A stretch of 64,000 nt of DNA from Hymenolepis diminuta (lineage: Eukaryota; Platyhelminthes; Cestoda; Cyclophyllidea; Hymenolepididae): the NCBI GenBank assembly GCA_900708905.1, contig CAADRB010000012.1, positions 2,447,280 to 2,511,279 on the forward strand. The letters are read 5' to 3'. Each line of letters starts with the position of its first letter. The first letter of the stretch is position 1. Shown piece after piece: positions 24,701 to 39,700 of the stretch. Made by a program: the position numbers and the translations under genes. Below the pieces are notes generated by a model. It ran no database searches. It was not told where the DNA came from and saw nothing but the letters and a program-made list of their open reading frames with translations.

Positions 24701-27700
24701 ATTGATTTCTGAGTTTTTTTGTTGTGAATACTAATAAAGATGACTGCTGAATACTCGAGGCAATTACTTTAAGTTCAAAACAGTTATTATGGTATTTGAC
24801 AAACTTATTGATTACACTTTGTATTGAAGATACGAGCTGATCAGAGGGATAATGTTTTCATAGTTTTCATAGGAGGAAAAAGAGAGCAAGACTAGAAGAT
24901 TTCAGATCAATAAAGTCCAATTGCTCTCACTGTTCTTAAAATCGATAAATTGTGATATATTTAGAGGTGTCAGATTCAATATGAGCACATACTTAATGGC
25001 TACTGGATTTGAAATCACATTTTCTAAGAAGTTATTTGCGTTAATATTCATTTTGCAATGAACTGATTAATATACACATACATACATTCATAATCGAAGA
25101 AATTTAATATTTTGAACAGCCCAAACTAAACCCAAGATACCGGAAAACCTTCCTCCACTATAGCCCATCCGCAGTTTTTTTCGCAATCTGAATAATAAGA
25201 GATTAAAGGCTGTTTAGAATACAGCTGAAAAATTGATGTTAGAATTGTACAGCCCATATAAGGAGTTGATTAAGGCAACTACAAGTGGAAGCTAAAAATG
25301 GGTTCAGCAAAAAAGAAGGAAAAATTTGGATCATGAATCCTGCAAGAAATCCTATTCCTCTCATTACTGAGCATCAATCAAATTGAACGAGCTGCGTAAA
25401 AGAGAAATTATTTGTGTTGATTATCGGTGTCATTGACTGTTTGCAAGAGAGATTGAGATGAGAAGGCACTGGTGGATCGATCATCATAAATTTACTGATG
25501 ATCTGCCAACTGACAGACTCCCTTGTCCGGTAGTTGGATCTACAAAAAATTATGCCAACAAAGGATTAATTATCACTCAGAGTTTCCGTACGTAGAGCAA
25601 GCTGATAAGCCTGGAGGAACTTTAATTTTAAAAAAACAATCTACCTGATGATTCAGGAGCTCATACAAAGTATTGTTGTCCTGATTCTCTGACTCTCATT
25701 TTCAGTACTATGCTAAGAAAAAGGGTGCCGAATAATGAATGTGCATTGTCGTGTGGAATAAATAATTGACCTTACATACTTTATTTTTGTTTCTAATTTG
25801 TGTCAAATATAATCTCCAAATAGACCTGATACTCTGTATTACACCCAAGATCCACATCCACACTCAGACCTTTCAATGGTTTTTTTGTACTTTTTTATCA
25901 AGTTAAGTGAAAAACTCTCTTGATAATGATATTATTTATTAAAATGGCTATTTATAAATAACTCAATTGTCAAGAAAGGACACCTGTTTAACATATTAGC
26001 TTGTCAGTGTGAAATTGGCCCTTAATGACTTAAAGCCCACTTTATGTAACATACCTTCCCATAAAATATAACAATAGATAGTAGTAGATTAGTTTAATCT
26101 TTTATTCTTATAAATTTGATTAAAAAAGTCACTGTTTTATTGGTCAAATAAAAAATTCAAATTAATTGAATTAAATTGAAATAAACAGATTGACCAACTT
26201 TCAAGCACTGCCGAAGTACACTCGTCCAAGAAAAATCTCTTGATATTAATGTGAATCATTAGTGACGCGCACTGTCAATAGGGTACTAAATCCCTTGCAC
26301 TACAATATCTTATGCTTGCAAATGAGTAGGCACTGTCATGAAATAATGAAAAATTGGATGTTTACCGTTTTCATAGGTTTTGCAGAACAAATCGATGCAG
26401 TATCCGTGACAATTCTTCATATTTTATCAGGATTACTCAGTTATAGTATCTCACCCTGTTAAGAAATATCGAATTAAAGTGTGCAATTAAGTCAGAACGA
26501 ATCCTGGAACCATTGAGTTACCAACGTTTTCATAAGGGATTTGATGCACATCGTAATCTCCATATGTTTAGAAACTCAATTTGACCCTTGGGTATCTGGG
26601 TGAAGTACATCGACAACCTCCGAAGAGAGATTATCAGTTGACTTCATCGAATGATTGATTATGACACTTGGATTCATTAGCATCTTCTTACAGCTATCAG
26701 ATCAGTAAAGATATTTAAACACTAAAGACAAACTCTCGAGAAAGAGGGGGGAGGAAGAGGTACAAATGTTTTTGCTCAAAAATAGAATGTCACTTTCCTA
26801 TATTTTACGGTTCTAATTATTGTTTTAAGTAATGAATAGTTGAATTCGCAATAACATAAATCATTTTTACCACTAAAATAATCCGAAAACAAATAATGCA
26901 ATATTTGACGGACTACATCCCAAGCAAATTTCACCTGCTCAAATATCTCAAGTCAAAAATCAACAAACAAAAAGAGATCAATCAATAATTGGGAAAATAA
27001 TCTTCCTTCCCAAACAATAACGATCATGTGGCTTCTTATTTGGACAGCATCTCTAAATTTCCAATTCCCTGAAACACAACTCTATTCTGTTTGATATTTT
27101 TGCAATTAAGCCGTCCTAAGGCACAACAAGGCCTAGTGGACTATATAATTCTCATGCTCGCTTCTCTTTTAAATGTAATAATGATAGCCATACATCTATC
27201 CGCCCAAGCTGTATCTCAGAGGTAATCTTGTATACTTAAAATAGCTCGTCACTAAATATGAGTGACAGTCCAAACGATGGTGACTTTGCCACATTTCTCC
27301 AATATTTGGTCCGAGCGATGCATAATTAAGTTACTTCACTTTTAAGAGCCCTTTCTATTTCAGTTATTTCCACATTAACATTCTGTAGTTTTCAAAAGTT
27401 CTGGTAAATCTGTTCGCGTTACCTTAAACCCCTTTCAGGAATCTTTCTTTTATACCTGAAAAGAATTACATTATCTTACTGGATTTGTAACACATTTCCT
27501 TCATTCCCACTTAGACGAAAGATGCGATCTTATGTCCTTTGGTGAATGCTTTTAGCCAAAAATAGGAATATATAATAAATAATTCATTAATGTTGATTTA
27601 TTTAAACATATATATGTGTATATATATACGTTGCAACCATCTTCGCGCAATTTTGTACCATTTTTTCATTTAAACAAACTAAAATGTTATTAATAAATTT

Positions 27701-30700
27701 CTGTTATTATCCAAATTTCGGGTTAAGTGGTTCTTCTCAGATTACTTGGGAATTAGGTTACTTTTGAGGTCGGAAATTATCTGCAACATGGAAAATATTA
27801 TACTTAAAATACATTTTTACATTCAGACTACATTGGCTCAAAGTCTAAACAGGTTCAATAAAAAGTATATATCACTATGTTACTCCAATATATCAACTAC
27901 AAATTTATTAGAGGTACTAATAAACATTTAAAGTAACGATGATAGTTTATTTCATTTTCAGTTTACAAAGTCTAATTCTTTAATAAATTTCCGCGTCCTT
28001 TTTATGTAGTCAGTGTATCTAAAGTAGCAGGCTGTATCCAGTTGGTGGCATTTTCGTCACCGAAGTAGTACTAATCTTAATTAAAGCCACTTTCATAATT
28101 TGACTGAGTTAGGATACAAGACATTTTCAAATCTTAAAAAATTTAAAGGGTAAAAGGATAAAACAACCTTTTCTCAAAATCAAAAGAACAAGAGTTGTGA
28201 ATGGCGCATTGGACGAATATAGAAAAGGGCAGGGGACGAGGAAGGAAGGAATGATTTCAAAAGTGAACTAATGGATACGCCACATATGAGACAATCGTGA
28301 AAGGGAGTGTAGTAGTAAATGAACAAGTTTTATCCATCTTATGAGTCACACAGCCATTTATTGGTCAATCGTATATGAATACGACAAATAGCTCGAGCAA
28401 AGATGGAGATCACCAACAGCTCGTTCTGCATATCCTTTAAGTAAAGCAAAATTTTGTGCTAATAAATCAATTCAGGTCTGGAACGATTGAGAAGTTTGTT
28501 AGATTTGCGTTAATGAAAACATGAACTCCGGTCGTTTATTATTGAACGGCAAAGTATATATTCATACCAAATAAGTGCGCCATTTAATTTTCAATCATTG
28601 TTTTTAATATCTAGATCTGTAAATTGTTGACTACCCTTAACGAACTCGGGACGAGAAGAGAGAAGACCATTACTGAGACTGTAAATATAGTTTTACTTAA
28701 AAGACCTTCAGAACAAACAAGGACAGAGTAATTTAGAATATTTCGCAAAAGTTTAATTTAATGTATGAAAAGTTATTGATTACATAAGCGATTATGAAGT
28801 TAGACGCCAAATGGGTCTTAACTTTATAACCGAATAATAGTATTATTTTTTAATTAAATATGTATGCTTTTTTGACGTCTAGATTTTAATAATATAAATT
28901 TTTCCTCTGTGACTGAATTTTCAATCACCTTGGCATCAACTGGGATTTTTAATTAGATTCTACTTAAGTAGAAGCCCGGTTTATTAAAATTGGAATTTTC
29001 AAGGCCATTTACTCATTGTAATACATAATAATTGAGGATGGAATTATATTGACTACATGAGATTGCCCCGAATTGCATAAGTATTTCAATTATCATCACA
29101 TTGGTCTATTAAAATCGCAAAAATAAATTAAATGAAGCCAAATTTTCAAACATTTTAATGTTTCTTATTACTATTACCATTCAAAATGCAAAAAATTAAG
29201 CGATAGACTGCTTTCAAGAGACAAAGCACGCACTCAGCTTTTGTAAGTCCCCTTTATTGTCCTTCATATTATGCTTCTGTCTGATCCCTTTCAATAACGC
29301 ATATCCAACCGCTTTTCTAAATTCCTGCGTCCAAATGTCTTTCCACAATGAAAAAAGCTAATTTTTGTAAAATAAACAAATCTTTGTATGGACCGACTGG
29401 GCTTTTCTAGCTTGCCATACTTTTAGAAATTTCAAGTGAATTGTAAGCTTTGAAAATGTCAACTACTACATTTTTAGATAAAAATATATTTCCCAGTTTT
29501 CTACCACTACAATGTGCCTTTCTATTTAGAAGTACATGCAAAACCTTTCGAATCGAGGATCTATTTTGCAAATATTTATTCTAATACTTAATGAATCTAA
29601 TAAAATTAAAACCTCCTCACTATTAGCTCCTCTATTTTAAGCTCATGTATGATGCTTAATATCATGCTGCCTGCTTCTCAAACTTGAGAAGAAAAATAGG
29701 GTGAGTTGGCAAGACCGACCATCATTAAAAACAGCTCCAAAAGGACTGAACATCGTTGACTAAAAGTTGCTCAAATCCAAGGAGTGGATAATTCGATTTG
29801 AACGTGAACTACTCAAAAAGGGAAATCTGAACAACTGAAATTCAGAATCAAATCAAGCACGATTTCTCTTTACATGTTAACTTTACTCTCAGTATTTGAT
29901 CTTCCACCACTTATAATACAATTGACTTTCTCTTAGCTGCTTTCCACAATTAAACTTGTAAAATATTTTGCGTTAATGTAGATAATATGAACATAACTCT
30001 TGATGTTAGACGAAGTGCCGTTTGAGGAAATAGTCGATTAAGGACCAGAAGTAGATTACAGATTTTGTTTAAATATACCCACAAATATTAAATTGTTTAT
30101 TTAAATAGATCTGATAAAATATCACTTACTTATCTCTGTGTTACACGTCGCAAATGTTTAAATTTATTATTTTTGGACGCCAAGTAAAATACAAGTAATA
30201 AAATTTAAAGAGTTTAATGCATGAAAAGAAGTGCAGTGTGGTATGGCTGTTGATATACAATTTATTTTCTACAAGTATTCCTCATCGTAAAAATAAGGGA
30301 GGTTGGTAACTGTTTTCATCCAATTAAAAGTGACAGAATTTGTTTAAAATGGAACAGTTTTTCAATGAAATTTTCATGTTTTGTTTCCAGAGATTTTTTG
30401 ACGCGGATAATTTTATTGAGCATTCGTCATCCTCGAAGTTAGACACATTAACCATTTAAATTACTGAGTACACATTTGAAATACAATCTGTCAAAAAACC
30501 TTGAATTTAACAAAATTAACTTAAAATTATTTATTTTTTGTACTTTTAAAATTAACATACTACATTTGATATAGTTTTTGGAATCACAAAAAAATCAATA
30601 TGATGAATCGCCTTAATTTCTAGAAAAATATAAAACCGGCTTAAAATTACTCTAAGTTAACAATATATAAAATAATTAAACAAACTGATACTCAAAAAAA

Positions 30701-33700
30701 AAGCTTTAAATCGTATATACTTTAAAACAAATAGTCTTTTTCACTCCGCTTAATTTCATTTAAAAATTCTGAAACTCATTATGGTATAGGTTAAGTAGTC
30801 TGCACTTGAGAAGAGAGATTACGGAGCCGTTTTCATGAAAAATCCGCATACTCTTGCCACCTTCCGTTAACCAGGAACAACCAGTAATGTTTGCCGTCTA
30901 TATCACAGAATGCGCACTGTTGCACAATAATGTCCCGACCTCAGACTTGATAGGTTTCCACAGATGCATAGAGAGCAATCTGAGGATTTTTAATATGCAG
31001 CATTTAATGAGGAAAGATAACCTCATTTATAAAAATGTTTCTATATATTAGATTTGAAAAACATCGATTTTAGTCTCTTTCTCATCTACTGGTTAATCTC
31101 AACTTGAACAAAATGGAATGTCTAATTGTTGGACAATTTTATGATATATTTAAAGATTGATATTTCCTATTAGACCCCATAACAATGTTGCAATTGTATT
31201 TATTGACAACCCACAACTGTGTCCACAACTTGTTGCGATAGCTCATGTGTTCCCCTAAAGTACTCCATTACTTCTTGCTTAAATAATAACGTGTTGCCGT
31301 CCATATTTGTCACCATTTTAATTAATTGACGCAAATCCTTCGTTGGATTGTTGTTTAAGTATGCCTTTTACATAATAAAGACAGACCACATCTTGTAGCA
31401 TTAGCAAAGCGTCCATTGACAAAGCTCAAGGCAATTTAACAGATTAGTGAGTCGTAACAGATTTAGTCCCTAAAATGCACCGGCGGAAAAATGAAAAGTT
31501 TAATGAGATTTGGGATTAGAAAATAATTACAGAGAAGAAGAGGCTCCTTGTCACATGGCTCAAATTGGTCTGGTGTAAACTAGTAATTACCGTAATTGCA
31601 GATATCCCAACCATGAACTTATGTCCCAAATTATGCAACATTTGCGGTTCTCTACTAACCAATAATCCACTTGATTTTATATATTTTCCCAACTTCATTA
31701 TAAATCCTCCACTGATAAGTTGAATGGATATCTGCTGTTCCAAATTATTTGAATTCATTGTAATTATCTGGTTTCGTTTATAATTTAAGGCGTACGCAAT
31801 TAATAAGGGTGCTGTCACAAGAAGTTAAGAATTTTCTATCAAACAATTTATTACAATAAATGATGCTTATTTTATAAGTCAGGCCTATAGAGAATTGGTA
31901 TACCTTTGAAATTTGATTCTTCTGGATGGATATTATCATGAAAATGAGGAAAAAAATAAACAGCGGCATATTGCGTGATATTTTGTTTGATGATGTGATT
32001 ATATTATTTAAAGTTATAATTGGTATACAATTAAGCATAAACATTTTATCTAGTAGTTTATTAATATTGCTAACTACAATGCAAACAAAGCTACATACAA
32101 TAAGATGGGAATAATAAATGAGTCGGAGGAGGAGTGCGATGGAAGAGACGTCAAAAGAATTTTACAATGTGTGAAAGTACCCTTTTTACTTTCATTGCCG
32201 GATTTTGTAATTTTTTAATATCCGAATTTCAGGTGGTTTTCCTTGTTTTCTGAGTAATTTTGTGCAGGCATCGTCTGGAACTAATTGACCTACTAATCGA
32301 TTTATTTGAAAAATTGCGACAAAATATATGTATATATTGTTTAGAAGTCAAGATGCTGTCATCGTGATAGAAACTAACTAGCATATACTTAAATTTACCT
32401 TCTCTCATCTGCTTACTCACAGCTAATGAATCCAGCACTCAATTTGGTGTCATGTTAAGTACCAGTCTGCATAAAAGCGAATTAGTAAAATATTTTTAAA
32501 TTTTCAGTTTAGGAAAAAAAGTCCGCCGTCTAATTTTCTGCTCAACAATCTTTAAAAACCCTTGGCAGTTAAACACAACATCTTTAAAACTGTAATTTTC
32601 GAAGACAGTCCTTTTTTCTTCTTCTGAAATATGCAATAGCATCAGCTATGCTTTCCTGGCCTTCTGTGTATATTAAAGTTGAATTGTTTGACTATCTGGT
32701 CTAAATCGACTTAAGTAAAGTTAACAGGACCAACTGGAAAGGTCTGTAAAAAATGCTTTGCCAAATTCATCAGTCTTCACTGGCATTTTTCGGCTATTTC
32801 AAATCGTGCAACTGAAACGCGTCTTAGAACAAAATCTATTAGAACATATTTTGAACTGTTTGTATAAAAATACGAATAAGATCTTCGTAATTAAATTGAT
32901 TTCACAAGAGGATTAAAAACTGCCTAACAAGCAATAAATATTACTAAAGTGTATTCTAATACAGCAGATAAATTAAGAAAATTTAATTATAAAATTATTT
33001 TGACCTACAGAGATTTACTTCAAACCAAAAGGTAGGAAACTGAACCTGTGTATTCAGAGTGCCAACAAACAAATTCCAACAAAATTATCAATTTTGCTTC
33101 AAATTTTCCCTTCATAAGGCACGAAATTCGCTTGCACTAAATTATTTTTATGTAATTAAATTAAGATTCCAATTGAAACAAAAAATACTCTATTAATATT
33201 ATATGAAATTGAAAGATGCTTTGGTATAATCAGATAAAATATCACCTTCCACTTTTAGAAAAATTTTCACTATTGAAGAACTGCTAGTCTTTAACACAAA
33301 CGCCAAAAACTTAAATTTAGTTATAAAATTCGTAAAATGATATGAAAATAATGTCATTGAAGATGTAAATTTATTTGATAATAACTTTTAAGAAGGTGGT
33401 TATGATATCTGAATATTAGTTTAATGAAACATGTGATGCTTAATATATTTGTTTCTAAATAAGGAAAAATTAAAATTAAGCAAATTGAAAATTGAATAGT
33501 ATTAATTTGGAACATGTCAGCACTTCGTTCTATCCCGACTGTTAAATATCCGAGATTAGTTAAATAGTTGATTAAAAAAAGGCGTGAAATGGCATCTCAC
33601 CTGCATACGACTTTGGGGCCATGTCACCGTACCCCACTGTAGTCATAGTAACGATCGCCCACCAGAGACCAATAGGAATCGAGGTGAAGTCATTTGCTGG

Positions 33701-36700
33701 CGAGGGTGAGAATCTCTCAGCGTAGAAGACTAGCGCCGCAAAGAGAACAATAAACACCATGAGAAAGAACACCAACAATGATAACTCCTTCGCACTTGCT
33801 TTGAATGTGAGAATAAGTATTTTTAAACCAGAAATATAACGAGTCAGTTTAAATAGCCGCATAACTCTCACGATACTAAGCAATTCCAAAGCGCATTTGG
33901 CGAAGACGGGAGGTGTAGGTGGATGTTGTTTGAAAGAGATCAAGACAAACATTTCGGTATAGAAGCTGATCACTCCAGCTATTTCAATAAGATTTAAGGG
34001 AGATCGAAGAAATCGAATTAAAGAGTCTGTTACAGTCAGTCGAATGAGGAATTCAATAAGAAACCATATATTACAAACCAATTCAATGTAGAGAAATGAT
34101 GGATGGTTGATAAAACTGGGTGGATCTGTGAGACCAATAATGAAGTCCTGAGATGCAGGACCTGGGTAGGAAAGAAATGAGGAATTCAGCGAGATATTGT
34201 AGTACGGTCCAGTGGAAATTTGTAGGACAGGAGCGGTAAAGGAGGGAGTAGTTTTGAAGCAGTATGCCACAATGGAAAGAATCACGCAGATAACAGAAAT
34301 CAGCGCGACGCACTAGAATAAAACAATAATAAAATAGTTCTAACTGCTGAATGAGAAAAGAAAATTAAATCGGGAGCTAAAACAAACTTGATTGAATTTA
34401 ACAAAATGTCGACTCTAATTGGAGCTAAGACGAAGTGAATGAAAAAAAACCTGCTTATTTATCTTAGTTATTACAGGTTTTGACATAAAAATTATATATA
34501 TTAAAAATGAATCGTATCTTACTACAAGAAGCAGATAGGGAAATGAATTAGGTAAGTAGATAAATACCGGGGAAAGCATCCTCCTTTTCCCGATTTCTGG
34601 ATTCGTCATTAAACTTTTGGATGGACTTACAGATAAGATTTCGAGAGGATGATTGTTGTATATTAATTAATTCGTTTTAGAATTTAAACTCAAGGACATA
34701 GTCCCAAATAGTTTACCTTTCTTGTTTAACAGCCGATATTTCTAGTTTTGTAATCTAGCATATTAAATTTTGAAGTTCCTATTCTCGGAATATTTATCGC
34801 TTCTCGTATACAAGAAACGGTTTGTTGAAATTTACTTGGGAAAAAATTAATTCTCAAATCTATTTAGGAAAGCGTTTTCCAACGCCCATCTTGGGTAGAA
34901 GGTGGCATCATGGAGCTTCCCTGACGAGAGACCCGAATTCCGCCAATCCCTTTATTAGCAGTATTTAACCAATGCGGCTGGCCACTTCGCTAGTTAGTTG
35001 TGCACCTGTGAGAATGAAACTCGTAACCTTTGACATGGAAGACGTTCACGTTGGTCAATGTACCAACGACGTATTTGCTCAACTACTCTAATTTGCAATC
35101 ATTAAAAGTCATTTTTCTACAATTACTAAAATTAAGCACTTCAGTGCTCTGTAACTTTAAAATTGCCCATACCCCGTGAAGACTTCAAACTATGGACAAT
35201 ATATAGGAAATAACTTTACCTGTATAGATATGCATACATGGAAAATGATTGGCCAGTGATTGCATATCTAATCTCGAACAAAGCAATTTAGAAATCAACA
35301 ATGCAAAGTCGGTGGGCCAAACTCAAGTCCACCAGGTTCTTTTGTAAGTTAGAAATCATCCACACTGTCTTAATGCTATTTTCCAAGATATCTCCAGGCT
35401 ATAGCCAAGCCACACTTGGAGAGAGGGAGGTAAGTCAGTAATCAAGTTACTCTTACCCAGCTTATTAACTCAATAAATACTACATATATGTGTACAGGTC
35501 GTCATCATATTATTATTTTTGCAGATCAAAACACCACTAGAATAATGACAGTTTTTGTCCCCAATAATTGTTAAACTGTCAAGGGCCGAGAGCATTTTGT
35601 TGAGGGTGACGGGCTACTTGGAGACCAGCTTGAAAACTGCTCATTTCAAGATAAAACATAAAATCTGCCCCTTCGAGTATTGTTTGACGGCTTTCTGCAA
35701 TTTTTCCAACACTCCAGACACTAATGTTTTTTTCAACTGAGATACTTACTGAACGGATATTGTAAATTTTCTTTTATTCTATTAGCAATATCCTGCAATT
35801 GCATTGCAATGCTAAAGATTCCAGTGGTGGTTCAACTTTGCCTTACCCTACAGCGCATTTATAACGCGAACAAACATGATTTATGCATAAACTGACCTAC
35901 CGATTTGACAACATTTTTTTAGATTAGGAAAAACTGATTGATTAATTTTAATAAGGTACTATTTCAGTTTGCGCATCTCATTCACAATCTTCAGTTTTTA
36001 AAATAAAATTTCAAAATGAAGGACATGCTTCTACGTTATCTCGTCAAACATGCATGGACAATTTTAGGTTATAGGAAATCAAGAGAGCATAAATGGACAC
36101 TCCTTTTTTCAAATGGTTGTAGAGTTATCATAAGCCTTTTTTTGGCAGGTGGAGCAGACAAATTTCAAAGGATTAATATAGATGCCCATAGTTGTGTGCA
36201 GACATTTAATATTTGGAGAAGTGTTCCTGGGCTGCTTCTTCCTGCGTGATCGAATGGAGGATGCATCAATCACTGATAAAAATAGTATATTAACTGAGAA
36301 TATGACCTTATGTACAGATTCGATTTGGCTTTAGGCTACAAGTCGGTCAAATTTTTTATCTCTAAACCACATTTTAATGACCGCTGCAGGTTTCTACATT
36401 CACTTTTATGGTTCTTGTGGAGATCACAATATAAAACTGTGCGCACATGCTTAAGCGCCCTGGAATAGTAACACGACTATACTAACATTAGAGCTTTTTT
36501 CGTGATTAGCAAATGAGAAGGCCGTTTATGAGCAGTCATGTAAAGCGAATATACCCAAAACGTTTAAAAACTGTTGCATTTCATGCCTTTAGTTTAGGTC
36601 TGAAGCAATTAATATTCTCCAATAATAATAATAATAATTCAGCTTTCATTTAATGTAAATTTAGTAGATGTATGCATTAACTACACTATTTTTATGCACT

Positions 36701-39700
36701 ATTTATTCATAGTATTTAAACGCAGATCAAAATCGCTTTTACCATATCTAAAATCAGCAATTTAACCTCCTTCTCTGTGGTCACTATTTGAGGTCAACGA
36801 CATTTTAATTTAAGCGGGATTTCTCAAGGTTCACTTGGAAATTTGAAACTTGACTCAATTAATTTCCTCGTTTCAGGGAGTTTATTAATTGGCTGTCTTT
36901 TCAATGAACTTTATTCTATACGATGACCAAGTTTGCCTTCATTGCAGTTCTTATATTGTACGAGAATATCAGTGTAATGTAAATGTTTACGTTTCAGATA
37001 CAGAGTCTGGTTTTCATTCACATTACGACCAGGCAAATTACAATTTTCAGTGGTGGAAAAGCATCTACATGCAGGAAGTCTTAAAGTCATACAATACTAA
37101 TTATGCTAAAGCGAGGAATTTGGAGCTAAAATAAAGTCAGGGAATCAGTGACTTTGCTAAACTTGAATTTCGGGGTTGGATGAAACGCTTCAGGTAGATT
37201 GATTCATTGCCTCATGCTCTAAGTTTTCCATGCCCGAATTCCAGAATTCGGGCTTTTTTGTGAATGAATTTGTGTTTACGGAGTCCAGAACCTATTGATC
37301 ATTTTAAAGATTTATTTGGGTCGTTAGCTGCTTAACAAGTTTTAACCAAGCAAGGGTCTCTAGATTGCCCTTGAAGTGAACTCGTGTTATAACTTTCTCA
37401 GTTTAATATTTAACAGACCCTGGATTTAATCAGACATCGAATCATAGGTTCCTTTCGGTTTTTACTTCAAACTCAATTAATGCGGAGTCATGTTGTCCCA
37501 TATTTCTGGGATCTTAATTTTATAAAAATATTTATGGGCTAACCTTAGAAAGTCACTCCCAATTCACTCTCTAAATGGAACACAAACATGCACTTATGTA
37601 AACTGACCACTTTGGACGAAGGTAAATACATTTTATGAATTGTTATTTCACTCAGTTATGGCAAAAATTAATATGATTTATATTAATTTCTCTAATTATT
37701 GTTGCCATAATTGGAAGTTGTGAACTTTTTCTTTGTCTGGTTCATTTCTAAACAAGGGTTCGTTTTTGTCGATATAGTGCACTTTACTGACAGTGTAGAA
37801 TCATGTACATAAAGAATGCCATGTAATTTAGCTGAAGAATAATCGAAACAATGGAAATAGAACAAATTTTAATTCTTGGAATTTGAATGCATTTATTGAG
37901 AGGTTGGGTTTGATATTTCAGAGCTTGAATTCTTGTCGTCTTACATTCCCTTTGAGAAGAAGAGACAAAAATTCAATCATAAATTGATTCTATATCATTA
38001 TTAAATCGTGGATAAAAATTATAAGGATAACTACTATTTCGACTTGCTTTCCTCCTGAAAATTAAGATGTCAATCGACTTATTCTCTTTTACCATTATCC
38101 AAATGTTAAACCTCACTCTTCTCTTTCCTTATCTTAATCTCGCATATTGAAATTGACGCTATTCTGCCAAGCCACTTTCATGAAATTACCAAATTAAGAG
38201 ACTGTTAGCCTATTCCTCTTTTTTCTTCTACTTTAAGTAATCGTGGAAAACAATTTTCTCTATTGTACGGCGGAAACACCTGGGCTGCGTGCTTCTCTCA
38301 ACACAGACCTTTGTGCATAAAAGCTTAACCAGCTTAGTTCAAATCCAGCCTTCAATGTCAATCTATAATTAGTTTCGTCAGTACATGGACGCTTAACGGC
38401 CCTTTAACTCTCCCGTTTTGGAAGAGATGGCTCACATTTTGTCTGCTTTTATCAGTGGTGCAAAAGAGGGGGAGATTTTAGCGCCTCTCTTGTAGATTGA
38501 CCTCTTTCTCTTAAGTGCGACCTTGATGTCAGTCACTTAATTATTATCAACAGTGGCAGATTTGTATTAATGGGGAACCTTTATTGACATTAAAGGAGAA
38601 TAATTATTTAAAGTGTATTTTTACGTTTCGTTAAACAGCGTATTCTGTCTTTTATTGTATTTAAATATAAGATTTCACAAACAAAATACGCAAATACACC
38701 AGGAAAGATTCCAAAAATATCGCAGTGTATTTTAGCCTAAGATAAAATAAAGCAACTGCTTGGCAAAAAACGGAATTTCTGGTATGTCGGGCAGTTTTTA
38801 AGGAGAGGTAAGGTGTGTTGACATTTTTTTCTCATTGAATAATGAATCGCAAATAATGATTAACACTGAAAAGAAAAGCAAAATCGATGCCATTAGTATA
38901 TTTTGTCACCTACACATAAACGCCATCTGTTATACTTTTCTTCTAATAATGTTGTTCAGGATGTAAACACAAGTCCCCTTTTGGGGCACTGAGGTTAAAC
39001 TGCCACCTAACACAATTGATACATTTAGTCCGATATAAATTTCTTTTAAATAGATTTTTGGCAGAAACTGACTTATGACCTTATCATACTCTAGAAAAAT
39101 GTAACGAGTAAAAAAACCCCAAAGGCTATAGACCAAATTTTCCCTCTATCTCCGAAGGTAAAACCATTGGGCTAAGCATCTGCTTCTTAAGATAAATTAT
39201 TTGTGTAATTAGGCAGATGAATCATATCGGGGATAAAAATTTAGGTCCTGTTGTATCGTAGTGAGTACTGGCTCTTATCACCAGCTGTCGCTGCTCCCAG
39301 TAACGGCATTGGCTCCAGCGGCTCGTCCAGACCCGGGGGAAGAAGGTATTTACTTGTAGCTGAGTGAAGACATTTCCTTTACTATATTAAGGAGCATTCG
39401 AGGTAATCGATATATTCGTTGCCAAGGTAAACGAATCTTATTCAGGGAATTTTTATGAGTTCTAATCAGACATGGAAAAGTAAGGGTTTTTGGATTAAGG
39501 AATTAAATCAAATTTATAGATGCAAACCCTGAGGATACCTCCATAAATCAAGCTGCAGCTAACGCAGCTTCGTCTCTTAGGGTTTTACAGTTTTTAATAT
39601 GAAAATAATTTAATTTTGAAGGTGTTCGGGTTATTCCAATGAGTTTAAAATCTCCAATAAAATTTTCTTTTAAAAATTACATACTTGTTCGTGAAAAGCA

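Noticed and set aside
31516..32114. Overlapping open frames on both strands
   Set aside because: Residue content is dominated by I, N, K, S and L, as expected from AT-rich non-coding DNA.
36016..37134. Open frames of 77 and 81 codons (36016-36249, 36889-37134, +)
   Set aside because: No recognised motif, no conserved-looking splice structure, and both sit in an AT-rich intron on the strand opposite to the host gene.
38335..38355. GTTCAAATCC, a tRNA T-loop-like sequence
   Set aside because: The flanking bases do not form a T stem and no acceptor stem or A box is found, so it is not a tRNA gene.
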